Part shown: positions 1-9,876 of the stretch, piece after piece | Layout of the letters: every line of letters begins with the position of its first letter | Position numbering within the stretch: the stretch's first letter is position 1 | Source of the DNA: Thermoanaerobacteraceae bacterium | GTDB taxonomy: Bacteria > Bacillota > Thermoanaerobacteria > Thermoanaerobacterales > UBA4877 | Direction: 5' to 3' | DNA length: 43,741 nucleotides | Assembly (NCBI GenBank): GCA_030016635.1 | Contig: JASEJQ010000016.1 | Coordinates: 1-43,741, forward strand | Program-made: the position numbers and the translations under genes | The notes under the pieces: generated by a model | Told to the model about the DNA's origin: nothing | What the model saw: only the letters and a program-made list of their open reading frames with translations | Database searches by the model: none

Positions 1-250
1 CATGGACCTCATAGAGGCCAATGAAGCATTTGCAGCCCAGTCTGTAGCAGTAGCAAGGGAGCTTAAATTTCCCATGGACAGGGTCAATGTAAATGGAGGA
101 GCCATAGCATTGGGGCATCCCATAGGAGCGTCAGGATGCAGGATACTGGTGACGCTTTTATATGAGATGCAGAAGAGAGACTCTAAGTATGGTCTTGCTA
201 CGCTTTGTATAGGCGGCGGCCAGGCCTGCGCAGTTGTTGTAGAAAGATAA
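1..250 (+). CDS. Thiolase (acetyl-CoA acetyltransferase), C-terminal part only
   Basis: This is the 3' end of a thiolase gene whose start lies left of the window. Thiolases condense two acetyl-CoA to acetoacetyl-CoA, or cleave the product, in the cytoplasm. The visible 82 residues carry the family's C-terminal landmarks in order: NEAFA, then [14 protein letters not shown] with the catalytic His, and CIGGGQA with the second catalytic Cys. The reading frame ends at TAA 248-250 and is followed by a good intrinsic terminator, so this is the last gene of its transcript. I cannot tell a biosynthetic from a degradative thiolase from this fragment. Confidence 0.93.
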   Translation, partial: MDLIEANEAFAAQSVAVARELKFPMDRVNVNGGAIALGHPIGASGCRILVTLLYEMQKRDSKYGLATLCIGGGQACAVVVER

Positions 251-269
251 AAAATATATTCTAAAATTT

Positions 270-293
270 GGGGTCATGATATGGCCCCTTTTT
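270..293 (+). terminator. Intrinsic terminator after the thiolase gene
   Basis: An 8-bp stem (270-277 with 281-288, one G-T pair) closes a 3-nt loop and is followed by five T. It begins 20 bases after the thiolase stop codon. Confidence 0.8.
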
Positions 294-602
294 AGAGGTG
301 TGATATATGATTGCTGAGTACCGTATCTTTGTATTTCGCCCTTTTGGGGATTAATATGCAGAATGCAGAGTATGATATAACCTAAATGATGAGTGTTTGT
401 AAATGGATAAATTGGAGAAAATAAATGCCTGGCTTGAGTTTGCTACAGTTTAAAAGATTGATATACAACCCATGTTTTTTTACTTATTGAGAGTACTTAA
501 GAGGTGACAACTTGTTTATGCAGGAAATCAAAAATACAGGGTTTTAAATAGTTTGGGCTTGAATCAAACGTAAACCCTCCAAAGGTACACAACATAACAC
601 TT

Positions 603-791
603 TTGATAAATTTATGCAGCAAATTAAAAAAGGACTTTGCTGATTTTAAAAGTGACGCATATGTTATTGACATGTTTTATATCCCGTCCCGATATCCGGA
701 CATGGCGGTTGGTAGTCTACCACATGATATGCCAGATAAAGAAGATGCAGAAAAGGCACTCCAGATAGCAGAAAAATCTATAAATTTATAA
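603..791 (+). pseudogene. Remnant of a HEPN-domain protein (C-terminal end)
   Basis: A 62-codon frame opens at a TTG with no Shine-Dalgarno sequence. Its sequence resembles the C-terminal part of HEPN-domain proteins, which are often paired with MNT nucleotidyltransferases in toxin-antitoxin-like modules. The resembling part is FYIPSRYPDM, then a SLPHDMP-like turn, then a final helix EDAEKALQIAEKSI. Full HEPN domains are about 110-130 residues, so roughly the first half is gone. No partner nucleotidyltransferase is visible nearby. I infer a dead remnant. A very small functional protein is possible but unlikely. Confidence 0.5.
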
Positions 792-1009
792 GAAAATTAA
801 TTAAATAACGATGATATCAATTAGAATGATGCGGTAATAGAATTATGATGCATATATTCATCAATGATAGTATAGTTTTATACTCCATTTAGACTTCATA
901 ACTGCATCATACATAAAAACTATCTAATAAGGTCAAGGAACACAACTCTGTTTCGATGTAGGGCTTCGTTGATGAAGAATGTTCCTAATTCCATAGTAGC
1001 AAAAGTAGC

Positions 1010-1131
1010 AGGGGCATCTAACAAAGCGGTAGGTTAACATACGGAAAGACTGTGATGCCAGATGTAGGCGTACCCGGCGAAATGCATAACGAATGTTAGA
1101 ATATCATGGGAACGTCAGGGACAGAGATGTT
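1010..1131 (+). repeat. Degenerate repeat, copy A (related to the copy at 15621-15693)
   Basis: The stretch 1062-1131 aligns, by eye, at about 80 percent identity with the reverse complement of 15621-15693. A 14-nt core (AGGCGTACCCGGCG) is identical at 1066-1079 and at 15676-15689 on the minus strand. Flanking bases are more weakly similar on the left. No intact reading frame crosses it. The family is not identified. A decayed insertion element is the likeliest source. Confidence 0.5.
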
Positions 1132-1223
1132 ATTGACACGCAAATATCGATATGAGGTTGCAGAGGATGGAAAAGCGCCAGTTGTGTGAATGTCGTAGAA
1201 CCATCAATGGCCTGAAACACAAG

Positions 1224-1252
1224 TTGACTTTGAATATAAAAAGGTATAAAAT
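1224..1252 (+). promoter_or_regulatory. Candidate sigma-A promoter of the V/A-ATPase operon
   Basis: TTGACT (1224-1229) and TAAAAT (1247-1252) are separated by 17 bases. It is the best promoter-like pair upstream of the ATPase operon and would give a leader of about 170 nt. A second TATAAT at 1281-1286 lacks a convincing -35 box. Confidence 0.45.
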
Positions 1253-1432
1253 TCATGTATAAAAGTTTTTTTGACTTTAGTATAATAATCTAAGAAGTAA
1301 ATATATACAGCAACAAACATAATTAAATATTAGCTGATAAAATTTTAACAAAAAAGAAGGATTTTAAAAGTTGGTGTCGAATTAGTATATTATGTAGCCT
1401 TTTAGGCTATTTTATTTTAGGAGGTGAGATGG

Positions 1433-1741
1433 TTGAATGATATAGTAAAGGATATCAGAGAAACGGAGGATGAGGCAGAGGAAATTAAAAAAGAAGCCAG
1501 AGCAAAAGCTAAAGAAATTTTAAAGGAAGCTAATAATAGAGCCTCTAATATGTTTACTGAATACAATGCGAAGGCAGAAAAAGAGGCTGCAAGGTTAAAG
1601 GATGAGGCTGAGAAAAAGGCTTCCGAGGAGATTAACAGGCTTAAGTTGGAACATGAAAAAGAATTGAAGGAGATAGTGGAAAGAGGCCAGGCCAGAATCG
1701 ACGAGGCTGTGCAGATGATTGTTGGAAGGATAGTGACATGA
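1433..1741 (+). CDS. V/A-type ATPase G/H-like peripheral stalk subunit
   Basis: A small (102 aa), highly charged, almost entirely helical protein rich in Glu, Lys and Ala. It is a coiled coil of the kind that pairs with subunit E in the peripheral stalk of bacterial V/A-ATPases (AtpH/NtpG-like). I chose TTG at 1433 because AGGAGG (1419-1424) lies 8 bases upstream; the upstream GTG at 1424 overlaps that sequence. It is the first gene of the operon and ends one base before the ntpI start codon. Assignment rests on position, size and coiled-coil character, not on catalytic motifs. Confidence 0.8.
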   Translation: MNDIVKDIRETEDEAEEIKKEARAKAKEILKEANNRASNMFTEYNAKAEKEAARLKDEAEKKASEEINRLKLEHEKELKEIVERGQARIDEAVQMIVGRIVT

Positions 1742-1742
1742 T

Positions 1743-3638
1743 ATGGCAGTAGTTAATATGAAAAAGATGACTCTTGTTGGGCTTAAAGATAATATGGATG
1801 ATATTATTGATACATTACATAAATCAGGGTCAGTTCAAATTATTGAAATAACTGAAGAAGAGGATAATGCATCCTTCTATCAAAAAGGTTTATCTGATAT
1901 AGAGGATAGGTTAAATGAGTATAAGTTTGCCATTGATCTCCTGAAGAGTTTTAATCCCCATAAAAAAGGCATGTTTGAGCAAAAGCCATTAATCAATGAT
2001 GAGACCTTCAATGAACATTTAAAAGATGAGCTAAAATATTTAGATGATATTAAAAATCTGCATCATCTTGAAGAAAAACAGAATGAATTAAACAACGAGA
2101 AGGCAAGGTTGGAGGGTAGGATAGAGGTATTAACGCCGTGGAAGGATATAGGTATTGCCCTTAGAAGACTGGGTAAGGGGAAATATGCTACCATAAAACT
2201 CGGTACTATTGAAACAAAAAACCTACCTGATTTCCAGAAAGGTGCTGAAGAGCTTACTTATTTTGGCTATGAAGAACTAAAACGGGTGAAAAACACCGTC
2301 TTTATGGCTATATCTTACCTGAACAATTTAGAGGAAAGTGCAAATAATTTATTGATGCAGTCTGGATTTTCCGCCCTTGCAGATGAAGGATCTGGGACGC
2401 CGGAAGAGATTATAAACAGTTTAAATAAGAGGATTAATGCAATAAATGAAAATTTAGCCGAAGTTGAGACAAATATAAAAGACATCGATAAAGACTGGGA
2501 AGCATTTACTGCGCTATATGATTATTATTATATACAGAAAGAGAAATTTGAAAAATACGATGATCTGCTTATGACCAGAAAGACATTCTGTTTACAGGGA
2601 TGGGTACCTGAAACTTATTGTGAGCAGGTAAAAGACTCTGTTGAAAGCACATCTCCCTATTGTTATGTAGAGTTTAAGGACCCGGCTGAAGAAGATAACC
2701 CGCCAACACTACTTAAAAACAATGCATTTGTAACGCCATTTGAGCTTATTACTGAGTTATTCAGTCTACCGCATAAAGGAGAAATTGACCCAAACCCCAT
2801 AATGGCACCATTCTTCTTTGTGTTTTTTGGCATTATGTTAGGTGACGTCGGGTATGGCATAGCGCTTTCAGTATTAATGTGGTTAGGTGAGCGTCTTATA
2901 AAGCCATCAGGGCAGGGTAAAAAGTTGATGGACCTGCTGCTTTTATGTGGTATATCCAGCGCCATATGGGGAGCTGTATTCGGAGGATGGTTTGGCGACC
3001 TGTTTGGTATTCCGGCGCTGTGGTTCAATCCGCTGAATGACCCCATGACCATGTTGGTGTTCTCCCTTGCATTAGGTGTAATTCAGATATTTACGGGTTT
3101 GGGTATGAAAGCCTATATAAACGTAAAAAATGGGCATGTAATAGATGCAATTTTTGACCAGGGATTCTGGTTGGTATTTCTTACAGGGCTTTTAATGTTA
3201 GCCATACCAAACTTCAGAAATATAGCTGCTATTGTAGCTTTGATAGGTGCTTTAGGGCTTGTACTTACTCAGGGTAGAAGCAAAAGTGGAGTTATAATGA
3301 AGTTTTTATCAGGACTGGTAAGCCTTTATGGCTTATCTGGATATTTGAGCGATGTACTTTCATATTCCAGACTTCTGGCATTGTGTCTTTCAGGAAGTGT
3401 CATAGCTATGGTAATGAATACACTGGCACGAATGTTTGGAGGTGGAGTGCTGGGTTTCATTATAGGGCTTATAATTTTAATCGTCGGACATGTGTTTAAC
3501 CTTGCCATCAGTGGTTTGGGCTGTTATGTCCACTCCAGCCGTCTTCAATATGTGGAGTTTTATGGTAAATTCTATGAAGGCGGAGGTAAGCCATTTAATC
3601 CGTTTAAGTTATCTTTAAAATATTATAACTATCAATAA
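1743..3638 (+). CDS. ntpI: V/A-type ATPase subunit I (a-subunit)
   Basis: Membrane stator subunit that, with the K ring, forms the ion path of the ATPase. The 631-aa length is typical. Residues of about 1-330 form a charged, helical cytoplasmic arm. From about residue 350 there are several hydrophobic segments (around FFFVFFGIMLGDVGYG, LLLLCGISSAIWG and later helices). The family motifs PFFFVFFGIMLGDVGYG and SYSRLLALCLSG are both readable, the second carrying the conserved Arg that faces the rotor carboxylate. The C-terminal part ends with HSSRLQYVEFYGKFYEGGG, typical of this family. It sits between the stalk gene and ntpK with almost no spacing. Confidence 0.95.
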   Translation: MAVVNMKKMTLVGLKDNMDDIIDTLHKSGSVQIIEITEEEDNASFYQKGLSDIEDRLNEYKFAIDLLKSFNPHKKGMFEQKPLINDETFNEHLKDELKYLDDIKNLHHLEEKQNELNNEKARLEGRIEVLTPWKDIGIALRRLGKGKYATIKLGTIETKNLPDFQKGAEELTYFGYEELKRVKNTVFMAISYLNNLEESANNLLMQSGFSALADEGSGTPEEIINSLNKRINAINENLAEVETNIKDIDKDWEAFTALYDYYYIQKEKFEKYDDLLMTRKTFCLQGWVPETYCEQVKDSVESTSPYCYVEFKDPAEEDNPPTLLKNNAFVTPFELITELFSLPHKGEIDPNPIMAPFFFVFFGIMLGDVGYGIALSVLMWLGERLIKPSGQGKKLMDLLLLCGISSAIWGAVFGGWFGDLFGIPALWFNPLNDPMTMLVFSLALGVIQIFTGLGMKAYINVKNGHVIDAIFDQGFWLVFLTGLLMLAIPNFRNIAAIVALIGALGLVLTQGRSKSGVIMKFLSGLVSLYGLSGYLSDVLSYSRLLALCLSGSVIAMVMNTLARMFGGGVLGFIIGLIILIVGHVFNLAISGLGCYVHSSRLQYVEFYGKFYEGGGKPFNPFKLSLKYYNYQ

Positions 3639-3653
3639 AGGAGGAGTTTATAA

Positions 3654-4133
3654 ATGGATATCACTTTAGGACAGGTATTTGGACTGGCTGCTGCAGCAAT
3701 AGCCATAGCATTTCCAGGGATTGGTTCAGCAATTGGAGTCGGTCTTGTCGGTGAGAGTGCATCGGGACTGATTTCGGAAGACCCCGACAAGTTTGGTCAA
3801 TCACTGTTGCTTCAGGCACTACCAGGTACTCAGGGCATATATGGTCTTTTGACAGGGTTCATAATAATGTCAAGGATTGGTTTATTAGGAGGTAATCTGG
3901 TTGCTTTAACTACGTGGCAAGGACTCCTTTTCCTTGGCGCAGCGCTCCCAATCGCTATTGTCGGATGGTTTTCTGCTATAGCACAGGGAAGGGTTGCCGC
4001 CAGCGGTATAGGCATACTGGCTAAAAGACCTCAAGAATTAGCAAAGGCTTTGACCTATGCAGCTATGGTTGAGACATATGCAGTGTTAGCCCTCCTAGGT
4101 TCAGTCCTTCTGGTATTTGGCATAAGGATATAG
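3654..4133 (+). CDS. ntpK: V/A-type ATPase rotor subunit K (proteolipid), Na+-type ligands
   Basis: Membrane rotor ring subunit that carries the coupling ion. At 159 aa it is the double-hairpin (four-helix) form, as in Enterococcus hirae NtpK. The residues known to bind Na+ there have visible equivalents: Leu56, Thr59 and Gln60 in LPGTQGIYG, Gln111 in AQGRVAA and Glu140 in VETYAV. The first hairpin has Gln60 where a second carboxylate might be expected, again as in NtpK. I infer a Na+-translocating enzyme. A strong AAAGGAGGAG precedes the ATG. Confidence 0.95.
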   Translation: MDITLGQVFGLAAAAIAIAFPGIGSAIGVGLVGESASGLISEDPDKFGQSLLLQALPGTQGIYGLLTGFIIMSRIGLLGGNLVALTTWQGLLFLGAALPIAIVGWFSAIAQGRVAASGIGILAKRPQELAKALTYAAMVETYAVLALLGSVLLVFGIRI

Positions 4134-4146
4134 GGGAGTGGCCACT

Positions 4147-4743
4147 ATGCTTAATCTTGATAATATCTTAGAAAAGATAAAAAGTGATGCTGATAATGAG
4201 GCTAAAAGTATACTGGATGAGGCTAAGGAAAAATATGATGAGATATTAAAAAAGGCAAAGGCAGAGGCTGAAAAAGAATTTGATGCATCTATGGCAAGGG
4301 CTAAAAGAGATGCAGAGGAGCACTACAGGAGACTTATATCTATGGCTCAGCTTGATATGAGAAAGGAAATACTTACTGCTAAGCAGGAGCTTATAGACAG
4401 GGCCTTTAAAGAGGCGGGCGATGTATTAATAAACATGAATAAAGAAGATTATGTAGAGTTATTGTTTAAGCTGCTATTAAAGAGTGAGCTTGACGGCAAT
4501 GTTAAGATTATTTTTTCTAAAAAGGATAGAGAAAACATGCCGGATTTCATTGAGAGGGCCAATGAATATCTTAAGTTAAACAATAAACAGCTTACATTAA
4601 ATCTATCAGACGAGAGTTTTGAGGGGGATGGAGGTTTTATTCTATCCAGTAAAGGTATTGAGGAGAATTACAGGATAAAGACTCTTATCGAAGAGAAACG
4701 GGAAGAGATAGAGCCTGATGTAATCTCCATATTGTTTGAGTAG
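4147..4743 (+). CDS. ntpE: V/A-type ATPase subunit E
   Basis: Peripheral stalk subunit joining the catalytic head to subunit I. The 198-aa protein has a long N-terminal helix rich in Lys, Glu and Ala (about residues 5-80), then a mixed C-terminal domain containing the family's GGFILSS-like strand (about residues 160-170). ATG 4147 was chosen because GGGGAG lies 8 bases upstream; an in-frame GTG at 4138 overlaps that sequence and would add three residues. It sits between ntpK and ntpC, the standard order. Confidence 0.9.
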   Translation: MLNLDNILEKIKSDADNEAKSILDEAKEKYDEILKKAKAEAEKEFDASMARAKRDAEEHYRRLISMAQLDMRKEILTAKQELIDRAFKEAGDVLINMNKEDYVELLFKLLLKSELDGNVKIIFSKKDRENMPDFIERANEYLKLNNKQLTLNLSDESFEGDGGFILSSKGIEENYRIKTLIEEKREEIEPDVISILFE

Positions 4744-4754
4744 AGGATGATCTT

Positions 4755-5750
4755 ATGAAAAGAGATACAGATTATCTTTTTGCTATAAATAAAATAAAGG
4801 TCCTTGAGAACAGGATGTTAAGTAAAGGCATATTAAGCAGGATGATTGATGCCCCTGATGCGTCTGATGCTTATAAAATGCTTCAGGAAACTCCGTATGG
4901 TGAGTTTCTCAATGAATATGACTCTCCATATGATTTTGAAGCTGTTATAAGTAAACATATTGAGGATGTTTACAGAACCGTGGATGAAGCGACCGGTAAC
5001 GCATCTTTTACACGGTTTTTCAGGATAAGGGAGGATTATTTAAACTGCAAGATACTTTTAAAAGCAAGAAATTTTGATGGTGACAATTATCATCTATCAT
5101 CTATGGGTACCATTCCACCCGAGACATTAAGTAATTGTTTTAAAAATGAGGATTTCTCAGAGCTACCTGAGTATTTAAAGGTTGCTGTAGAAGAGTCAAA
5201 GGAACTGTTCAGTCAAACAGGCATACCTGGTTATATTGATTTTGCCATGGACAGATTTATGTATGAGCATCTGTATGAAATGGCAAAGGCAGACAGCTTT
5301 TTGAAGGATTATATTGAGAGAGAGGTCGACCTTATCAATATACGGTCTTTTATAAGGATAAAACTAATGGATGAGTCCGTAGATTTTTTAAAGGCTGTCC
5401 TCCTGAACCATGGTAAATTGGATAGAGACTTTTTCTATAATGTCTTTAATGAACAGCTTGCAGGTCTGCCTGACAGGCTCAAATTTACCGACTATGCATC
5501 AGTTGTGGAGCAGGGGGTAAAATCCTGGCTTGAAAGCGGTAGTTCCATGGAGATGGAAAGGCTGTGCGATAATTATCTCCTTGAATATGCAATGCAGGGT
5601 AAGTTTGCAGCTTTTGGCACAAAACCCATATGGGGTTATATACTGGGGAAGTTAAACGAGGTAAGACTTTTGCGAATAGTCATGGTAGGAAAACTCAATG
5701 ATATAGCTAAAGATTTGATTTCAGAAAGGTTAAGGGATGTCTATGTATAA
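4755..5750 (+). CDS. ntpC: V/A-type ATPase subunit C
   Basis: Subunit C (subunit d of eukaryotic enzymes) forms the funnel that couples the central stalk to the K ring. The 331-aa length fits the family. Visible features are an N-terminal VLENRMLSK-like segment, helical repeats throughout, and the C-terminal region KPIWGYILGKLNEVRLLRIVMVGKLN, the most conserved stretch of this family. The 3' end overlaps the start of ntpF by 14 bases, indicating translational coupling. Confidence 0.93.
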   Translation: MKRDTDYLFAINKIKVLENRMLSKGILSRMIDAPDASDAYKMLQETPYGEFLNEYDSPYDFEAVISKHIEDVYRTVDEATGNASFTRFFRIREDYLNCKILLKARNFDGDNYHLSSMGTIPPETLSNCFKNEDFSELPEYLKVAVEESKELFSQTGIPGYIDFAMDRFMYEHLYEMAKADSFLKDYIEREVDLINIRSFIRIKLMDESVDFLKAVLLNHGKLDRDFFYNVFNEQLAGLPDRLKFTDYASVVEQGVKSWLESGSSMEMERLCDNYLLEYAMQGKFAAFGTKPIWGYILGKLNEVRLLRIVMVGKLNDIAKDLISERLRDVYV

Positions 5751-6075
5751 GATTGGTGTAATGGGTGACACAGATACAGTACTTGCGTTTAAAGCCCTGG
5801 GTATTGATACTTTTCCTGTAAAAGAAGATGATGATCCAGATAGGATGTTAATGGACATTGTGAAGAAGGATTATGCTGTTATATTTGTGACGGAAAATAT
5901 AGCTGAACGTATAGACGATACCATAAAAGAATTCAGTGCAAAACCGCTTCCTTCAATTATCCTTATACCCAATAATCAGGGCAGTAGAGGTATTGGTATA
6001 ACCTCTCTGAAGTATTCTGTAGAAAAGGCCATAGGAACGGATATAATATTTAGGAAGGAAGGAGAGACAAGTTGA
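5737..6075 (+). CDS. ntpF: V/A-type ATPase subunit F
   Basis: Small central-stalk subunit (112 aa) that binds the A3B3 head and influences its activity. The N-terminus carries the family pattern [19 protein letters not shown]. The middle contains the [11 protein letters not shown] segment and the IILIPN strand typical of the Rossmann-like F fold. Two starts are possible: ATG 5737 (AAAGG seven bases upstream) and ATG 5743 (AAGGG six bases upstream). The second gives the usual MYKIGV beginning. The stop codon overlaps the ntpA start. Confidence 0.9.
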   Translation: MSMYKIGVMGDTDTVLAFKALGIDTFPVKEDDDPDRMLMDIVKKDYAVIFVTENIAERIDDTIKEFSAKPLPSIILIPNNQGSRGIGITSLKYSVEKAIGTDIIFRKEGETS

Positions 6076-7838
6076 AAGAAGGTAGAGTAGTAATGGTTTC
6101 AGGTCCTCTGGTTATTGCGGAGGGGCTGGACGATGCTAAGATGTTTGACGTGGTAAGGGTAGGAAAAGAAAATCTTATTGGCGAAATAATTGAAATGAGG
6201 GGCGGCAGGGCCTCTATTCAGGTCTACGAGGAGACTTCAGGACTTGGACCTGGTGAGCCTGTTGTATCTACAGGGGAACCATTGAGTGTAGAACTGGGGC
6301 CTGGCCTTATTGAGTCTATCTTCGATGGTATACAGAGACCCTTGACAATAATTCAGGACAAGGTTGGCAGCTTTATAACAAGAGGAGTATCAGCTGACCC
6401 GATTGACCATGGTAAAAAATGGGCTTTTGAAGCGGCAGTGAAACCTGGAGACCATGTGGTAACTGGTGATATCCTGGGTACAGTTAGAGAGACAAGCCTG
6501 GTTGTCCATAAGATTATGGTGCCATATGGCATAGAGGGTATTGTAAAGGAAATAAACAGTGGTGAATTCACTGTGGTCGATGTCATAGCAAAAGTTGAGA
6601 CGGCGGACGGTATAAAGGACATCACCATGCTGCAGAAATGGCCCGTAAGACGTAAAAGGCCAATAAAGGAAAAATTGGACCCCACAGAACCGCTGGTGAC
6701 CGGACAGAGGGTAATTGACATGCTCTTTCCCGTGGCAAAGGGCGGGACAGCTTGCATCCCTGGGCCCTTTGGCAGTGGTAAGACTGTTGTGCAGCATCAG
6801 CTGGCAAAATGGGCAGATGCTGAGATAGTGGTTTATGTTGGCTGCGGTGAGAGAGGAAATGAGATGACGGATGTTCTGATGGAGTTTCCGGAGCTCAAGG
6901 ACCCTAAGTCTGGCGAGCCATTGATGAAGAGAACTGTGCTTATTGCAAATACCTCCAATATGCCTGTGGCTGCCAGGGAGGCATCCATGTATACAGGCAT
7001 CACTATAGCTGAATATTTCAGAGATATGGGTTACAGCGTGGCAATAATGGCTGACTCCACTTCAAGATGGGCTGAAGCCTTAAGGGAAATGTCCGGCAGG
7101 TTGGAAGAGATGCCTGGTGAAGAGGGATACCCAGCATATCTGGGCTCCAGGATTGCAGAATACTATGAAAGAGCAGGCAAGACAGTATGTCTTGGCACCG
7201 AAGGAAGAATCGGGTCTATCACTGCAGTAGGTGCTGTGTCGCCTCCGGGTGGAGACCTTTCAGAACCTGTTACACAGAATACATTGAGGGTTGTTAAGGT
7301 GTTCTGGGCACTGGATGCACAACTCGCATACAGCCGTCACTTCCCGGCAATAAACTGGCTTACCAGTTATTCCTTATATATAGATAACATAAAGGACTGG
7401 CTTGAGAAAGACATTGGCAAAGAGATTATCGATATGCGTCAGGAGGCCATGCGTCTTTTACAGGAAGAGGCTGAACTGCAAGAGATTGTCAGGCTGGTTG
7501 GTATAGATGCACTTTCATATAGAGACCGGCTTGTCATGGAGGTTGCAAGGTCCATAAGGGAAGACTTTCTGCATCAGAATGCCTTTGACGATGTTGATAC
7601 ATACACTTCTCTTATAAAACAAAAGAAAATGTTGGGTCTTATACTGGAGTTCTATCATGAGGCATTAAAGGCAATAGATGAAGGAGCTCAATTTAATAAG
7701 CTAACATCGCTTCCGGTAAAGGAAAGGATAGCAAGGGCCAGGTTTATCTCTGAAGATCACTTAGATGAGTTTGATGATATTGAAAGAGAAATTAAGCAAG
7801 AGGTAGAAGAACTTTATGAAAGTGGGGGTGAGGAATAA
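6072..7838 (+). CDS. ntpA: V/A-type ATPase catalytic subunit A
   Basis: Catalytic nucleotide-binding subunit of the ATPase head. The 588-aa length is typical. The P-loop GPFGSGKT is at residues 231-238. The GCGERGNEM segment with the catalytic Glu follows, as do [23 protein letters not shown] and the A-subunit-specific non-homologous region between residues of about 110 and 180. Translation starts at TTG 6072, preceded by GGAAGGAGAG, and overlaps the ntpF stop by 4 bases. It is coupled to ntpB by TAATG at its end. No key residue is missing. Confidence 0.97.
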   Translation: MKEGRVVMVSGPLVIAEGLDDAKMFDVVRVGKENLIGEIIEMRGGRASIQVYEETSGLGPGEPVVSTGEPLSVELGPGLIESIFDGIQRPLTIIQDKVGSFITRGVSADPIDHGKKWAFEAAVKPGDHVVTGDILGTVRETSLVVHKIMVPYGIEGIVKEINSGEFTVVDVIAKVETADGIKDITMLQKWPVRRKRPIKEKLDPTEPLVTGQRVIDMLFPVAKGGTACIPGPFGSGKTVVQHQLAKWADAEIVVYVGCGERGNEMTDVLMEFPELKDPKSGEPLMKRTVLIANTSNMPVAAREASMYTGITIAEYFRDMGYSVAIMADSTSRWAEALREMSGRLEEMPGEEGYPAYLGSRIAEYYERAGKTVCLGTEGRIGSITAVGAVSPPGGDLSEPVTQNTLRVVKVFWALDAQLAYSRHFPAINWLTSYSLYIDNIKDWLEKDIGKEIIDMRQEAMRLLQEEAELQEIVRLVGIDALSYRDRLVMEVARSIREDFLHQNAFDDVDTYTSLIKQKKMLGLILEFYHEALKAIDEGAQFNKLTSLPVKERIARARFISEDHLDEFDDIEREIKQEVEELYESGGEE

Positions 7839-9220
7839 TGCCTAAGGAGTATAAGACCATAAGAGAGGTAGCAGGCCCCCTGATGTTGGTTGAAGGTGTG
7901 GAAGGTGCAAAATACAATGAACTGGTAGAAATAGAACTGGTGGACGGCTCGGTACGCAGGGGTCAGGTCCTTGAGGTGGAAGAGGACAAGGCATTGGTTC
8001 AGCTCTTTGAAGGTTCTTCCGGTATAAATCTAAATACAAGTAAAGTCAGGTTTTTAGGTAGAGGTATAGAGCTTGGCGTATCCATGGATATTCTGGGCAG
8101 GGTTTTTGATGGTTTTGGTAGGCCGAGGGACAATGGCCCCAGAATAATACCGGAAAAAAGGCTGGATATAAACGGCAACCCTATAAACCCTGTATCAAGG
8201 GATTACCCATCAGAGTTTATACAGACTGGTATATCAGCTATAGATGGATTGAATACGCTGGTAAGAGGTCAAAAGCTTCCTATATTCTCAGCTTCAGGGT
8301 TGCCGCATTCAAGACTTGCAGCACAGATAGCAAGACAGGCAAAGGTCTTAGGTGCTGAGGAGAAGTTTGCTGTTGTATTTGGAGCTATGGGCATAACCTT
8401 TGAGGAGGCCAACTTCTTTATAAATGATTTTCAGAGGACAGGGGCTATAGACAGGGCGGTACTTTTTATGAATTTGGCCGATGACCCCGCTATTGAAAGG
8501 ATAGCTACACCCAGGATGGCCCTTACAGCTGCAGAATATCTTGCTTATGAAAAAGACATGCATGTGCTGGTTATCTTAACTGATATGACAAATTACTGCG
8601 AAGCATTGAGGGAAATTTCTGCAGCGAGAAAAGAGGTACCAGGAAGACGAGGGTATCCGGGTTATATGTATACAGACTTAGCCTCAATATATGAGAGGGC
8701 AGGGCGTATACGCGGAAAGATTGGTTCCATTACCCAGATACCTGTGCTCAGCATGCCGGAGGATGATATTACCCATCCTATACCGGATCTTACTGGATAC
8801 ATTACCGAGGGGCAGATAATATTGTCCCGTGACCTTCACAGGAAGGGAATTTATCCACCCATTAATGTGCTTCCTTCCCTTTCACGTCTTAAGGACAAGG
8901 GTATTGGAAAGGGCAAGACGAGGGAGGACCATGCTGATACGATGAACCAGCTTTTTGCATCTTATGCAGCAGGTAAGGATGCAAAGGAACTTTCAGTAAT
9001 ACTGGGAGAGTCTGCATTGAGTGATGTGGATAGATTGTGTTTACATTTTTCTGATGAGTTTGAGGATAAATATGTCAAGCAGGGTGAGTATGAAAACAGG
9101 ACGATAGAAGAAACCCTGAACATAGGGTGGGAGCTTTTGAGTATATTGCCTAAGTCTGAGCTTAGAAGAATCCATGATGAGTATATCGAGAAGTACCTTC
9201 CCGAAAAGAAAGAGGTGTAA
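7838..9220 (+). CDS. ntpB: V/A-type ATPase regulatory subunit B
   Basis: Non-catalytic nucleotide-binding subunit that alternates with A in the hexameric head. At 460 aa it matches the family. In place of a P-loop it has [18 protein letters not shown] (about residues 148-165), the hallmark of B subunits. [37 protein letters not shown] follows in segments typical of the family. The start codon overlaps the ntpA stop, so A and B are likely made in equal amounts. Confidence 0.97.
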   Translation: MPKEYKTIREVAGPLMLVEGVEGAKYNELVEIELVDGSVRRGQVLEVEEDKALVQLFEGSSGINLNTSKVRFLGRGIELGVSMDILGRVFDGFGRPRDNGPRIIPEKRLDINGNPINPVSRDYPSEFIQTGISAIDGLNTLVRGQKLPIFSASGLPHSRLAAQIARQAKVLGAEEKFAVVFGAMGITFEEANFFINDFQRTGAIDRAVLFMNLADDPAIERIATPRMALTAAEYLAYEKDMHVLVILTDMTNYCEALREISAARKEVPGRRGYPGYMYTDLASIYERAGRIRGKIGSITQIPVLSMPEDDITHPIPDLTGYITEGQIILSRDLHRKGIYPPINVLPSLSRLKDKGIGKGKTREDHADTMNQLFASYAAGKDAKELSVILGESALSDVDRLCLHFSDEFEDKYVKQGEYENRTIEETLNIGWELLSILPKSELRRIHDEYIEKYLPEKKEV

Positions 9221-9223
9221 CAT

Positions 9224-9853
9224 ATGCCTCAACAGGGTAGCTTAAGGGCAACAAGGATGGAGCTTATGCAATTTAAGGCCCGTCTTAAAACGGCTACAAG
9301 AGGGCATAAGCTACTGAAGGACAAACAGGATGGCCTTATCCGGTCTTTTCTGGACCTTGTGAAGAAGAATAGAGAGTTACGGGAAGAAGTGGAGACTGAA
9401 CTTGTAAAGGCACTCAAGAACTTTTTGATGGCCAGGGCAGTCATGAGTCCTGAGGTTATAGAAGAAAGCCTTATTTATCCTGCCAGGAGCATTGACATAA
9501 AGGTTACAACGCGTAATATAATGAGTGTAAATGTCCCCAAAATAACATTAAAAGAAGAAGAAAAGTCAAATGGGTTGTCCTACGGCCTGGCAACAACCTC
9601 TGCAGAACTGGATGATGCAATAAAGGTCATGGGGGAGGTACTCCCAAAGCTTTTAGAACTGGCCGAGATAGAAAAGACCTGTCAGCTCCTGGCCGATGAG
9701 ATAGAAAAGACCAGGAGAAGGGTGAATGCCTTAGAGTATGTAATGATACCTCAACTGAAGGGAAATATTAGGTTCATTAACATGAAGTTAGAGGAAAATG
9801 AAAGGGCAAACACCGCAAGACTTATGAAGGTAAAGGAGATAATAGCAAAATAA
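9224..9853 (+). CDS. ntpD: V/A-type ATPase subunit D
   Basis: Central rotor shaft subunit (209 aa). It has a long N-terminal helix starting LRATRMELMQFKARLKTA with GHKLLKDKQDGL, which is the family signature. A short central domain follows, and then a long C-terminal helix containing ETCQLL-like and RRRVNALEYVMIPQL motifs. It is the last gene of the operon and is followed directly by a bidirectional terminator. Confidence 0.95.
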   Translation: MPQQGSLRATRMELMQFKARLKTATRGHKLLKDKQDGLIRSFLDLVKKNRELREEVETELVKALKNFLMARAVMSPEVIEESLIYPARSIDIKVTTRNIMSVNVPKITLKEEEKSNGLSYGLATTSAELDDAIKVMGEVLPKLLELAEIEKTCQLLADEIEKTRRRVNALEYVMIPQLKGNIRFINMKLEENERANTARLMKVKEIIAK

Positions 9854-9876
9854 AAGAGGGCATCCGCCCTCTTTTA
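9852..9876. terminator. Bidirectional intrinsic terminator between ntpD and the symporter gene
   Basis: A perfect 10-bp stem (9852-9861 with 9866-9875) with a 4-nt loop, GC-rich at the top and A/T-rich at the base, lies between two convergent genes only 23 bases apart. A runs on one side and T runs on the other let it serve both strands. Confidence 0.85.

Larger units (their letters stand above)
294..1223. other. Long region without an intact gene; decayed sequence
   Basis: More than 900 bases with stops in all frames. It holds a short HEPN-like remnant (603-791) and a degenerate repeat copy (about 1010-1131), both listed separately. The rest (about 294-600 and 800-1000) shows no gene, RNA or clear repeat that I can recognise. 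It looks like the debris of lost accessory genes. Confidence 0.6.
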
